Notes under the pieces: model-generated
Told to the model about the DNA's origin: nothing
The model's database searches: none
The model's input: the letters and a program-made list of their open reading frames with translations, nothing else
In this document: positions 53,693 to 64,000 of the stretch, in pieces
Position numbering within the stretch: position 1 is the stretch's first letter
How the letters are laid out: every line of letters starts with the position of its first letter
Program-made: the position numbers and the translations under genes
NCBI GenBank assembly: GCA_027574665.1
Contig: CM050664.1
Location: 15,712,774-15,776,773 of the forward strand
Origin: Rhynochetos jubatus
Lineage: Eukaryota; Chordata; Aves; Eurypygiformes; Rhynochetidae
Direction of reading: 5' to 3'
DNA length: 64,000 bases

Positions 53693-55391
53693 CTTTTAAC
53701 TGGTCGGCTACCACGCTCTGACCAACTCGCTCGATCACCTTTCCATCCTCCATTTCGTAACGATCATCCAAATATTTGGCAGTAGCTTCCGAAATATGGA
53801 CTTTTCCAGCCACCCCGAGCTGCTCCATCAGGTTGGCCAAATTGACATCATTGGACCACACATCGAACTTGAATCTCCTCATTCCCAAAATGCCACACAG
53901 CACCGTCCCGGTGTGAACACCGACTCTCATGTTCACCATTTCTTTCTTCTCTTGGCAAAACTGCTCTATGGCTTTAATCATACCTAAGCCCATCTCGATG
54001 CAGCAGTAAGCGTGATCTGCGCGGGGCTCCGGGCAGCCAGCTACGCAGTAGTAACAGTCTCCCAAAGTGCTTATCTTCTCGCATTTAGTGTCCTCGCAGA
54101 GACGGTCGAAACGTCCGAAAAGGTCGTTGAGGAGTCCCACCAGGGCGTGGGCAGATTTATTGGCGCTCATTTTCGTGAAGCCAACAATATCTGCGAACAA
54201 AATGCTCACTTGCTCTATCTGCTGCATTTTAAAAGGACGGAATATTATGGGGGTTTTCTGTATAGAGGGCTTCTTTTTCCTGTTTTTGGGGCTTGAGGTG
54301 GAATGACGTTTGACGGAGTTTTCACTTTCATCATCCCCCTGCTTCATTAAGTCATCGGCTATTATTCTTGGCATAACAGAATGAATCATCCTCTCTTTCA
54401 GGGCTTTTTCCACTTCCAAGTCTTTTCCGTGCATGATGGATTGCCCCACTTTCAGGAACGTGCTTCTCGATCTGACTTCGGACATGATAAATAAATGAAT
54501 ACCGATGGCGTGGATGCAGATGTGCAGGAAGGCTTTACTCAACAGCTCCCAGTAAACGGCACCGGCTCCGAGAGGCGTAAAACAGTTCTCGTCGCGGAAG
54601 TGGTAGCCGAAGGTCTCAAAGAGGACTGAGTACGACAGTCCCAGAAACAAGCTTAAATACAAGGGTAAGTGCATCACCGTGTAAAGCAACAAGAGCACTT
54701 CAATACACATAGAAAAACTGCCCACTTGAGAAAGACAAGTGTCTGTGGGATCTGCCGGGGGAGTCTGATTGGACATGTCACCACTTCCTGAGACAGGCTT
54801 CAGAGCCTGGAACTGCGGAGCAAGAGTCAGAGCAAAAACCAGGAGGGTGAGTATCAGCGAAGTCCATACGTAATGGCGGGCGTAAGTCTTGGTGAAAGTG
54901 AACACAAAAAACGCTACACATACCAAGAGGAAGCACAGAGCCGGCACCATGAAAACAATCTGTTTCTCTCTCATGTGGACGCCGAAGTAGATGCCCCAGA
55001 GAAGGCAGGCCACGCCGATGTAGAAGAGGGCGTAGCGAAACCTGCGCTGGGTCTGCGGGAAGCACCTCTCCATGCAAGCCTCCTCCAGGTTGTTGGAGTC
55101 GAACTTGGGGTTCCACCACTTGGACGAGGCCCTCTCGAAGAGCTGCGGCAGCTTCTTCTGCCGGCGGAGGCCGGAGCCGCTGCCGCCGGCCCCGCCGGCT
55201 CGGCGGGTGCCCCCCGACTCCCCCGAGCTGCAGCTGGAGGAGATGCTGTACTTGCAGTGCTTGGAAGAGGAGCAGCCCTGGTGCTGCTTGGGGTTGATTT
55301 TCACCGTCACGCTGTTGCTGTCCCCGCTGGAGTCGCAGCTCACCTCGGTGCTGTGGTGATGCAGCAGCTGCTGGTGCGGTGGGGAAGCCAT
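53693..55391 (-). CDS. ADCY9: Adenylate cyclase type 9, first coding exon (residues 1-567)
   Basis: This exon encodes the N-terminal half of the membrane enzyme that converts ATP to cyclic AMP and pyrophosphate under stimulatory G-protein control. The start ATG (55391) has A at -3 and G at +4, and the protein opens MASPPHQQLL as in known ADCY9. Residues 1-117 are cytoplasmic and rich in Ser, His and Gly. Six hydrophobic segments follow at roughly 118-140, 144-166, 174-193, 226-243, 244-262 and 283-303. An NQT glycosylation sequon sits at 208-210 in a loop expected to be extracellular. The class III cyclase domain C1a covers about 390-566. The metal-binding aspartates are D401 (in FADIVGF) and D445 (in LGDCYYC), and VWSNDVNLAN lies at 511-520. 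The domain looks intact, with no frameshift or stop. The exon ends AAAAG with donor GTACGT and leaves one base of a split Gly codon. Family assignment is by recall of ADCY9 and is very secure. Confidence 0.97.
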
Positions 55392-55476
55392 GTTGTCAAT
55401 TCCTCCTCAGGAGCCCGCTCAGGACTTGGGGCTCTCGGGCTGGGAAAAGCCGCCGGGCTCCGGCGGGGAGTCTCCT

Positions 55477-55584
55477 CTAGTCTCCTCCCGCCGCCCGCGC
55501 GGAGGGGCGGCCGGGCAGCGCCGCGGCGTTCCGCCGCTCGCCGGGCTGGGCACACGGGGCGCTGGGGCGCGGGCAGCCCCACAT
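55477..55584 (-). other. Upstream reading frame 3 (35 codons)
   Basis: ATG at 55584 has A at -3 but T at +4, a moderate context. The peptide begins MWGCPRPSAP and stops 85 bases before the ADCY9 ATG, which is enough room for reinitiation. No homology is recognised. Confidence 0.5.
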
Positions 55585-55690
55585 AATTCCCCCCCCCCGC
55601 CTCCCCGCCTCCGCCGGCCGGGCAGGGCCGGGGCTGCCGCCCGCCGCTGGCCCCGCTCCCGCGGCCTCGCCGGGGCGGGCGGCCGCTGGC

Positions 55691-55744
55691 TCAGTCCCGC
55701 GGGGGGGACGCCGGGCCCCCGCCGGGAGGGGACCGCTCCTCCAT
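55691..55744 (-). other. Upstream reading frame 2 (17 codons)
   Basis: ATG at 55744 has G at -3 and G at +4, a strong context. The peptide begins MEERSPPGGG and stops 300 bases before the ADCY9 ATG. It could lower translation of the main frame. There is no evidence of a functional peptide. Confidence 0.5.
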
Positions 55745-56087
55745 GTCGGCTGCAGCTGGCCGCGGCTTCCTTCCCCGCGCCCGCCGGGCAGCGCTCCCCT
55801 CACGGCCGCCGCCAAGGGGCCGGCCGCCGCCGCCGCGCCGCCTCCCGCCCGCCCAGCCGGGACGGCCCCGGCCGCCCTCCCCGCCGCTCCCCGCCGCCGG
55901 GGCCTCGGGGCCCTCAGCCGCCCCGAGCTCGCCGCCCCCGCGACGCCCCTCAGCCCCCGCTGCGGGGCTCGGCCGCCTCCTCCTCGCCTGCCGCGGGGCC
56001 GCTGCTCCCTGCCGCGGGGAGCTCCGTACGCTGCCGCGGGCCGGCCCGCCTGCGCGCCGCCGTGGGAGGGGAGCGGCGGGGGCGCGC

Positions 56088-56117
56088 TCAGGCGCGGGCG
56101 GCCACCGCCGCCACCAT
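56088..56117 (-). other. Upstream reading frame 1 (9 codons)
   Basis: ATG at 56117 has A at -3 and G at +4. It encodes MVAAVAARA followed by TGA. It is in the mRNA only if transcription starts upstream of 56117. Confidence 0.4.
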
Positions 56118-56125
56118 CTTCCTGG
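56108..56125 (-). promoter_or_regulatory. ETS/YY1-like composite site
   Basis: The minus strand reads CAGGAAGATGGTGGCGG. It contains an ETS core (GGAA) overlapping a near match to the YY1 motif AAGATGGCGGC, with one substitution. Such sites often sit at or just after transcription starts of TATA-less promoters. The ATG inside it also begins a nine-codon upstream frame. The match is visual only. Confidence 0.45.
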
Positions 56126-56130
56126 CGGGT

Positions 56131-56148
56131 GGGGGGGGGGGGGGGGGG
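56131..56148 (+). repeat. Run of 18 G in the promoter
   Basis: An uninterrupted G run lies between the CCAAT box and the ETS/YY1-like site. The G-rich strand is the template strand for ADCY9. It could form a G-quadruplex or exclude nucleosomes. Its exact length may be affected by sequencing error. Confidence 0.9.
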
Positions 56149-56176
56149 TGTGTCTGTGGGAGCGCGCCCCCGCCAG

Positions 56177-56181
56177 CCAAT
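56177..56181 (+). promoter_or_regulatory. CCAAT box (candidate NF-Y site)
   Basis: The context AGCCAATG matches the NF-Y core well. It is inverted relative to ADCY9, an orientation NF-Y tolerates. NF-Y sites usually lie 60-100 bases upstream of the start, so this suggests transcription begins near 56080-56120. Binding is inferred. Confidence 0.6.
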
Positions 56182-56620
56182 GTGGCGCGGCGCCGCGGCG
56201 GGAGCGCGCAGCCGCTCTCTTCCCGGTGCTGAGGGGCGCGCGCCGCCTCCGCCCGGTCCGCAGACCCCACGGGCGCGCCCCCGTGCCCTCAGAGGCGGCT
56301 GCCGGACGGGGTCTCCCCGTGAGGCGGCGGCCGGGCCGGGCCGGCGCAGGGTAACCGGCGGCTGGAGCCGGGCGGGTCCCTGACGCGGTGCCGTCCCCCG
56401 CCGCGGCCCGGCCTCTCGCTGGGCGCCCTCCCCACAGGCCGCGGGTCCCCCCCGGGCCGTGTCTGCTGCCGGGGGACCGGGGGAGCGCCGCCGGCACGGG
56501 TGGCACGTCCACGCGCGGGCCCGCGGTCCTTAGCGTGCAGCCAGCCAGCCTCCCCGCATCCCGCGGCCGAGGCCAAGGCGCCGGCGTGCGGCTTGTGAGC
56601 GACGCTATCTCGCCTCACCG

Positions 56621-59600
56621 CTCCCCAAGTTTGATTATCTCTCCCTCCCAGGCGGCCCCTATCTTGCCCTCCCTCGCGGGGTTTCTCTGCGCTCCCTTCA
56701 GCCTCTTCCCCTCCTCTCCCCAGCTCTCCATCCCTCACCCTTGCTCGCGGGGCACGTCCCCCCCGCTGAGTCCCACCGTCTCATCCCAGCCCCTTAGCTC
56801 CCGGCCCGGGCCCTGCTGGGGTTCCCGCTTCCCTGAACCCCACTTGATGTTTTCTAGGCACACCTTTCCCACCTGGCTGCCTCCAAAGCCCTGGAGCCCA
56901 GCGGGCCGTCGCACCCACCTCGTAGGCAGCCCCGTGGGGCACGACGTACCCTTTCCGCTAAAACAGCAACAGAAGGCGCGCGGCCGCGCGGTTGCTGGAA
57001 CTGAAACCCACGGGTTTGTCCCGTTTGCTCTGTAAAGGTGTTACTTGTCGTGCTGTAACCAGACCCCAAATTGCGGTTTTATTATTATTATTTTGAAGAA
57101 ATTTGTGTTTCCTGACAAACACCGAAACAACCTATGATAAAAAATTCCAGTCAGTGCTAATAACTGGGTTGGTTTGGCTATGACATAGCTGCCTCTCAGG
57201 CCCCGACTAATGGCTCCTGTGATCAATATTTCATAGCGAGGGCTGCTTACCGTGCCACTCTTCCATCAGCATTGCTAGGAAGAACGAAATCCCTCAGCTG
57301 ACGGAGCAGAAAGGGCAGGTGGCCTCCTGAGTGGACTATTAACTGATAAATTTTCCGAGGCTTCTTTGCAACCTGTTTATTGATTCATCTAAATGTGCTT
57401 TAAGTTACATTTTTACTTCATAAAGGCTGATGGATTTATTTAATCTGGAGGGTTAAATAAGTGCAACAACTTCTGAGGATTCAGGGATATTGTAGAAATG
57501 TGGTGGAAAATGGAGAACAGGGGTTTTTTACCTCAATGGCAAAGACCTGAAGGTAAAATTACATGTGTTTTTTAACTTTGTATGTAATCTGTAAGGCACT
57601 CTGTTGTTGTAGAGACTGGGTGATTCGAATTTTCAGATGCTGAAGTTCAAGCATAAATATTTTAGCCTTGCTTTATGACAGTATTGGCTTATTATAATGG
57701 CTTGTGGCATCCTTACTCACCTGCCAGTCCCGCCAAAAAGGGTAGAAACTACAAAGACCTGAAACGTGACGGAGAAAGAGGAAATCATTTAAGCCCGTAC
57801 TATTTCTAAGCAAATCAGGGTGTTGCTGGAAAGAACAGCCGGGTACGTTGCCTTCCAGGTGAAGATGTGAGGTTTTCCCTCTGGCATCATCAAAGTCATG
57901 ACTTCTTTCTGTTCCTTTGGCCTGGGGTGATGAGGAGTGCAGGGGCGGCAAATGGCTAAAGCATCGTTTGCCTGGAGTGTAGTGAAAGCTGAGGCCCTAC
58001 AAATCAGTCTCTATTCCTGACCCTTGGCTTGGGTAGGCGTTAATTCGATTTTCATCCAGGACGAAGAAGCGGGGTGGAACCTGCATTCGCAGTGAAGCTG
58101 TTGGGCAGTGGGTTGTGTGCGTGGCAGTCGGCGGGCGGGCAGGAAGGGGGGGTTCATGCGTGGTGTGCTGCACAGAGAGTTCACCTGCGGGAGCATGCTC
58201 ACGCAGTCGGAGGAGAGGGGCTGTTCGTGCCCATTTTCCCTGCCTCCCACCGGCACCTGGGGCATGGAGGTACATGTGTGCCACAGATGGAGGGAAAGCG
58301 GAAGCAAAGCTCAGGCTGAGGAGCAAGAGAAGTGCGTCTTGTTCCCCCTGTGCTCAATAAAGCGGGACTTTGTATGCTCTTAGAATAAACAGAATCACAT
58401 CAAAGATGCTGGCTACATCACAAGTTTTAACTGAGTGACCCACATGATCCCAAATATTGTCTGGCTACTAGTCAGAGACTGCTTTTGATCTCTGCTGATG
58501 AAGCAGTCTCCTCTTTCCCAGCTTTTGTTTACTGGTTCGAAGGACAGGGAAATGGGTCTGAATAAGACACCTGACTTGTCAAACCTCTCCGTTGGGCAGC
58601 TCCGGATTGGGATTTGAGATTGTTCAGGATCCTTGCTCCCCCGAGGAAGCTCCCAGTAGGTTTGTTACTCGTAGGCTCCCATCCTGCTCCTCCTCCCGAT
58701 CTTTTGGGTGAAACAGGCACCCGAAGCTCAGCAGCCATTCCCCAGCTTCCTGTCATTATCAGGTTCCGTGGAAACATACACCCTGCGTGCAGTTACCTTG
58801 TATTCACAGCGGGAAAAAACCCAAAGGCTGCCTCCTGAAAGACTGAACTCTTAAAATTTGTGTTTATTGTGGAGATTTTTCCCCATTGAATTCAAGAAGC
58901 AGATTAAATACCTGTATGTGGTAACCAAAACATGCCAGTGATGCTCCTATTCACTTCACGTGGGAGTAACGTGTCCTAGAGGACACAAAGTGGTTTGAAG
59001 TTGCATCCATTATTCCCCCTCCACCCGATCCTGTCATTCTGGTTGGTTTCTATCCAGGGGTTTAACCCCACGGAACATAATGCAGCCAGCCTGTCCCCCT
59101 GAAGCAGCATCTGCGTGGGAAATGCTTGTAGCATCCTTTAAGGAGGATAGCAACCGGCGTTAGCACGTCGCGGTGGAGCTGGGAGCTGCCACGCAGCACT
59201 GATTTTGAGTCCTGGGCCCATTTCGGTGTCCTGCAGGTCTGGGTTGTGCTGTTCTCCTGCGGAGAACTCTGCCTGCCCTTCCAAAATACTCCGTCACCCG
59301 TTCCTTTCTCAGAGACCGAGCCAGAGGAAGCGCTTTACAGCGCAATAGCTGTGCAAATGCGTATCCTATTTGCACGTTTCTTTTAAATTCATGCCGCTAA
59401 ATATACATATTGAGTCTATGGAACTGTATTTACTTCCCTTCTCAGAGACACAGCTGTGTCAGCGCTAATGATCCGCTTTTGCTTGACATTCATAATATTG
59501 TGCTTCACCGCTTAGCTGATGGAGCTCTGCGGAACTATTCAGGGGGCTCTGAGATGTGACAACCCACATGATGCTTTTTTAGGCTTCGCAAACCACCTTC

Positions 59601-62600
59601 ACGAGGCAGAAGAATAAGACATGGGAACTGCAGGCTAGAACAACAGCGTGGAGTAGTGCCCGGGTAGCTGGTGCAGTTGGGGAGGAGGAATGCTGTTCGC
59701 AAGTCTGTGGCTGTTATTGGATGCCCTCAAAGGAAAACTTACAACCTCAAAGAAAGGGCATCAAGGATGCCATGGGTGGAGACTGTTCATCCTGTCTGGC
59801 TCTGGAGACAGCATAAATATTGGAGGGAAACCTGCATCGTCCATCCCGAAACAGAATATTTTGGGGATTGTTACTCCTCCATGCTTTTGAAACTCTGAGA
59901 AGTAACGCGATGCTAAGCATCACGATTTCCATAAAAGAAGAGCACAAGGGTTACCTCTGACATCTTTTCCACGTGAAGCCACAGAAGCTGAGGAAGTGGT
60001 GCATCCTTCTCACATCCTCGGAGTAACCAGGATGGGTTTGTGTTCGGTATTTTCATCCCGCTGAAACTGCTGTTCAAATTATTCATATTACTGACACGAT
60101 CCCCTGTCCCAGATGGGATACAGAGCTAAAATAAGCGAATAAGCAGCAGAAGACCTTTCCACATGAGCTGGTCCTCAAGAGGAGGATAAAAAACCTGGCC
60201 CAGGCGAGTGGGAATCACTGGCTTCCGTAGACCAGGATTTTTCCCGCAGGCTGTATTTGTCTCACCGAGTGGCCTTCTACCCGGAAAGCAATGCAGACCA
60301 TCCACTGATGCGGCAAAATGTCTGCCGCCAGAAGGTGGCTTCACTCAAATATACGTTTCTGTAAGACGAAGACAAACTTAAAATTTATTGCTCATTCCAT
60401 TCATGCCCAGAAGTTCTCCTGGCTTGCCAAGCTGCTGAATCAGCTTGGGTACCTCGCCCTTGAGTCAGCAAAGCCTGGAATAGAACCTTGCTCCGTTTCC
60501 GAAGGGAGGAAGTACCGCTGTTGTCTGCAAATGCAGCCGCATCTAACGTGTCTTATATCTACAAACAGTCAGTGGAGGAACTTGCACGATGCTCTGCTTC
60601 TTTAAAAAAAAAAAAAAAAAGACAAAAAAGGTATTTTCTGACTTGAAATAGGAGTGTTAAGATTGCTGTGAATGGGACTGTGTGGGTGTGGAACCGACAA
60701 AGAATAAACCTCAGGAGAAAGACAGTCCAGTGACAGTCGTTGGTGTCACCTGGACTAGCCAAGCATCAAGCTGCCACCCCATCTACCTGCAGCTTCTCAG
60801 GACGTTCAAATTAGGGAGACAAGGGGCAGCCCAGGCTAAATCAAAGGCTTAAGCCACGAAGAAATGATGGCAAGAGGACGGGGCAGATGCTGTAAAACAG
60901 CCGGTTGGAGACCAGCTACAGCGGTGCTACTCCAGGGTTCCCAAAGGAGAGTCGGGTCGCTGCCATGCCGTAACTCCACCCTATGCCACAACATAAAATA
61001 GCTAAAAGCAGTAAAAATGAGCAACAGTCGCAGTCAAATCGTGGGAAGTGGCACTGTAAAGTCATCAGCAGGATGGTGAGGAGATGGGAGGCAGTGAAAA
61101 GGCATGTAAAAATAGTCCCTCTGTGATATAAATTAGGGAGAAGGTTCTGTGGCTCCAAGTCAGGCCACGAAGCAGAAAAATAATCATAATTCTCCCATTC
61201 TCCCCTTTGCAAGGGCCTTGGCTGTTCATCCTGCAGATGTACATCAGTAACTCAGCATACTACGAGGAGACACCCTTTAAAAGTCAAGCCTCAGGAGGCT
61301 GTCGAGCAGAGGCTCATCGTGTGCCAGCTTCCCGTGGCTGGTTTTCCCTCCACGTGTGCCGCAGGCCGGCCGCACGCCCTTCCTGCTCCAAGCAAATGAC
61401 TGTCACTTGGCTTAAAACTGTGCCGAGCTGGCTTGACCTTCCGTAAAAACAGGCCATTCTAACGGGCAAGCAAGGCACCAGTAACCCCTCTCGCACCCTG
61501 AGCAGATGAGCTACGCAACCGTTCCTGGGCTGAGGGGACAAAACCCCCTTGGCCCTAGGGAAGTCCCGATGCATCTTCCTTTCTCTGGAAACTTTTCCCC
61601 TGAAGGAAGGGCTGGATGCCCACGTGCTGTGCCGTGCTGCAACCCGCTCCCCTCGTGCTGTGAAGAACTTGTATGTGCTCCTTCCCCTCAGAACAACAAC
61701 TCGGACCTTCCAAAATAAGGTTTATGACGGCAACGCTGTGGCGAGCAGGAAATAAAACCTCTCTATTCTGTCAGCTCACTGAGACAGCCTGTCTCCATAG
61801 CACAGTTTCAGTGGGAAGATCCTCACGGGCAGAGGAGTTCTCTTCCACAGGAGCAGCAAAAGAACCCTCAGAACTGAATTATTCTAACCTAGCCCAACTA
61901 CCACAACTAAACTAGCCCAAAGTGTTCGTATAACCTTGCAGACACGTTTCCTCGTAGGGCGACACTTGGTGTGGGATTTTCCTGCAGTACAATGGGAGAA
62001 ACCATAGACATTTGGGAGAATCGTCATTTCGGCAGCGGGTCTGAGCGTTTAACACACCATTTTACCATTTTCTGGTTTTTGCAACAGTGCAGTTACAAAC
62101 TGCAACACATTTTGTATTTAGAGTCTTGGATTATCCAACCGAGAAGAGGTGAGGAGGAGAATTTACCGGCACCATTACGGGTTTATGCCATCACCGCTTG
62201 GTGCACGCGCCGCAGGTTGGGAAGACAGACCTGCTGCGAATCCACGGAAAACCCCTCGCTGGGGGATTGTAAGTGCCACGGGGAATGACACAACGTAGAA
62301 CTTGGTAAAACGTTCGCTGTGCGTGCACCGGGCCCTTTTTCAGTTTAGGTTTCTGGGGAGATGAGAATTGCAGTGATGTCTTTGTGACCTGGTCCCCTGT
62401 CTCGCTTGATCTGTGGCAGAAAGGGGACGCCGAGCGCTGCTGAGCTGGGAATGGGTTTGGTGGGCGCCGTGGCTGCCTGAGCTGAGCATTCTCGACCGCA
62501 TCCCTGAATAGGTTCGCTTTCTCTTTCCCTGGCTCAGCCTGTCACAGCGTGTTTTAACGACAAATCTGTTCTTCTGTGCCAGAATCATTGGAAAAAAACA

Positions 62601-62690
62601 ACCCAACTCAGTAATATTGGATTTTGAGTGATTTTCTTCTATTTTTTCCTCCAGAAAGGGTAGAAGAGAGCGTTCTTCTCGGCTACACAC
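56621..62690. other. Upstream flank of ADCY9, no gene found
   Basis: The sequence drops quickly from the CpG island to ordinary composition by about 57050. Two AATAAA motifs at about 58350-58390 on the plus strand lie close together, but no upstream coding exon fits them. In mammals SRL lies upstream of ADCY9 by my recollection; I see no part of it here. Confidence 0.65.
60604..60620 (+). repeat. Run of 17 A
   Basis: An A run in the upstream flank is followed by GAC and six more A. It could be the tail of an old retrocopy, but no source gene is recognisable before it and no AATAAA lies just upstream. Confidence 0.85.
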
Positions 62691-62785
62691 TTCACAGATT
62701 CACAGATTCACACAGATTCACAGCATGTTAGGAGTGGGAAGGGACCTCTAGAGATCATCTAGTCCAGCCCCACATTTCACCTGTG
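62691..62785 (-). mobile_element. CR1 3'-tail remnant (copy E)
   Basis: A short tandem of TTCACAGA-type units at 62691-62723 leads into AGGAGTGGGAAGGGACCTCTAGAGATCATC and TAGTCCAGCCCC. This matches the reversed 3' end of a CR1 from a different subfamily than copies A-D. The inner boundary is unclear. Confidence 0.75.
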
Positions 62786-64000
62786 CGGCTGCAGCCCCGA
62801 TGCTGTCTAGGAATATAGACGACCCCCCGTACCCCAACCGGAGCAGGTGTATCTCAACGACTTAGCAGCGATGTGACAAGTGTGAAGCAGAAGGCACTGG
62901 GAAAGCGCCTATTACATCCCGTTTTAGTTTGTGTTTCAGATGGTTTCTACACACCCGTGTTGTACAGGCTCGGAAAAGGCACGCTGCTGTCTGCAAACAC
63001 GGGCACCAGCCGTCATTTCAATGTATCGCTGTGGCGGTAGGATTGGGAATTGGGTGAAACGAGAAAAAAATTGTACCGGGTAGTTCAACCCCGTGATGTC
63101 AGTGTGCTGACTGAAATGGGGGTGGCCCAGCGCAGCCCACCGATTCTGCTGCTAGGTGATGCGTCTAGCTTTTGCATCGCGTACAAACCGGTTCCGTTCT
63201 AAACCGGTTGCTGCTGCACTTCACATCTTATGACCTCAAGATTTAATTTACACCTCCCAAAGCAAAGACTGCAGTAAAATATTACTGCTGGGGCTTCAGA
63301 ACCAAGTACTTAGAAATTACAAGATTATGTTCCTTTCAGCGTTTTGCCACTCTCAAATATCACCTACGGAGTGCTTGATGCTCTCTGAGTATTCGGGACT
63401 TTGGCGAGGCGATTGATGCACCACGAGCACGAACAGAGCAGGGAACACCTCCCAGATAACCCTGTTCAAACCTGGGCGTGGATGCATGTTTCTGCCACGT
63501 GCTCGGCTCTGTTTCCAGGGAACACGGTGGGAAGAAAACGTGGCTGCAAACACTAACGCCTAGCGCTTTGGCAGAGGTGGTTGTCGCATCTCCTCATCCT
63601 TTTTACCTGTGTTGCTGCCCTGACAACTGCGGTGTATTATGGACATAAAATGTGAAGTCACTCAGGTCTGGGTTCACCTCTTTCTGGGCTGGAATCTGTT
63701 AAATAACTTTTGACAGAAGTAAGAGCAAATGCACGCTTCTGCAGCAAAAAGTATGGGTCCTGCAGCACTGAAACAGCAGATACTTGTTAAAAAGGGGAGT
63801 TGGGTGCAAAACAAAGTGACATGGGCAAGGTCACGGCGGGAGAAATGATACAATCCAGCAGTTGCTGGCTAGACGTAATCAGGATTTAGGAATGGGGCCC
63901 TAATCCTTTTATAAACCAGGAATCTCCTTCAATTGGGTGACGGGAGTACCGGCAGTCACACTTGATAAGCAAAAATCAAATAACCCTCCTGCTTAGTGGT
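62786..64000. other. Far upstream flank, no gene found
   Basis: Unique sequence with short open frames only (66 codons at most). Nothing recognised. Confidence 0.65.

Larger units (their letters stand above)
55130..56620 (-). promoter_or_regulatory. ADCY9: CpG island with ADCY9 promoter and 5' leader
   Basis: This is by far the most GC- and CpG-dense stretch of the window. It starts inside the N-terminal codons of exon 1 and runs about 1.2 kb upstream of the start codon. GC-box sequences are visible at 55504-55510 and 55672-55679, among others, and no TATA box is evident. This fits a TATA-less, dispersed-start promoter. I place the main transcription start by inference near 56090-56170, just downstream of a CCAAT box. 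That would give a leader of roughly 0.7 kb with no intron that I can identify. Open frames in the region are by-products of high GC content rather than genes. The edges are judged by eye. Confidence 0.85.

Noticed and set aside
55390-56512. Long open frames on both strands in the CpG island (up to 280 codons)
   Set aside because: They are Pro/Arg/Gly/Ala-rich by-products of stop-poor, GC-rich DNA and overlap the ADCY9 promoter, leader and first exon in wrong frames.
60318-60620. Retrocopy ending in a 17-A tail
   Set aside because: No source gene recognised in the 95-codon frame before it, no polyadenylation signal just upstream and no flanking duplication seen.
1-64000. CRISPR arrays, tRNA or rRNA genes, bacterial mobile systems, complete endogenous retroviruses
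   Set aside because: No regularly spaced repeats, no cloverleaf sequence and no retroviral gene or paired long terminal repeats were seen; the only mobile elements recognised are CR1 tails.

Overview
The window reads as bird nuclear DNA. It has a vertebrate gene with GT-AG introns, a CpG-island promoter, and several truncated CR1 LINE tails typical of avian genomes. I see no bacterial operons, phage genes, CRISPR array or other compact accessory system. The species cannot be fixed from the sequence.

Only one protein-coding gene is supported: ADCY9 (adenylate cyclase type 9), on the minus strand and therefore read right to left. Its promoter and GC-rich leader lie at about 55392-56250. The first coding exon (53693-55391) encodes the cytoplasmic N-terminus, the first six-helix membrane domain and the C1a catalytic domain. 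A 44,524-base intron follows (9169-53692). The second coding exon (8993-9168) encodes the start of the C1b linker. The two exons join exactly through a split glycine codon (G|GT). The rest of the gene lies beyond base 1, so bases 1-8992 are the start of the next intron. The second membrane domain, the C2 catalytic domain and the C-terminal tail are not here.

By region: 1-8992 is intron 2 with one CR1 tail (2581-3042). 9169-53692 is intron 1 with three CR1 tails (18361, 25095, 39452), a 53-base tandem duplication (14135-14240), a perfect 12-base inverted repeat (30988-31015), a 29-base G run (35983-36011) and two CpG-rich patches (15361-15502 and 42727-43101). 55130-56620 is the CpG island, holding a CCAAT box, an ETS/YY1-like site, an 18-base G run and three upstream ATGs. 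56621-64000 is the upstream flank with a CR1 remnant near 62691-62785 and no gene I can support.

The most useful leads are regulatory: the three upstream reading frames, the promoter G run, the intronic CpG patches, and oppositely oriented CR1 copies flanking the 176-base exon. I found no undescribed biological system that the sequence would support.
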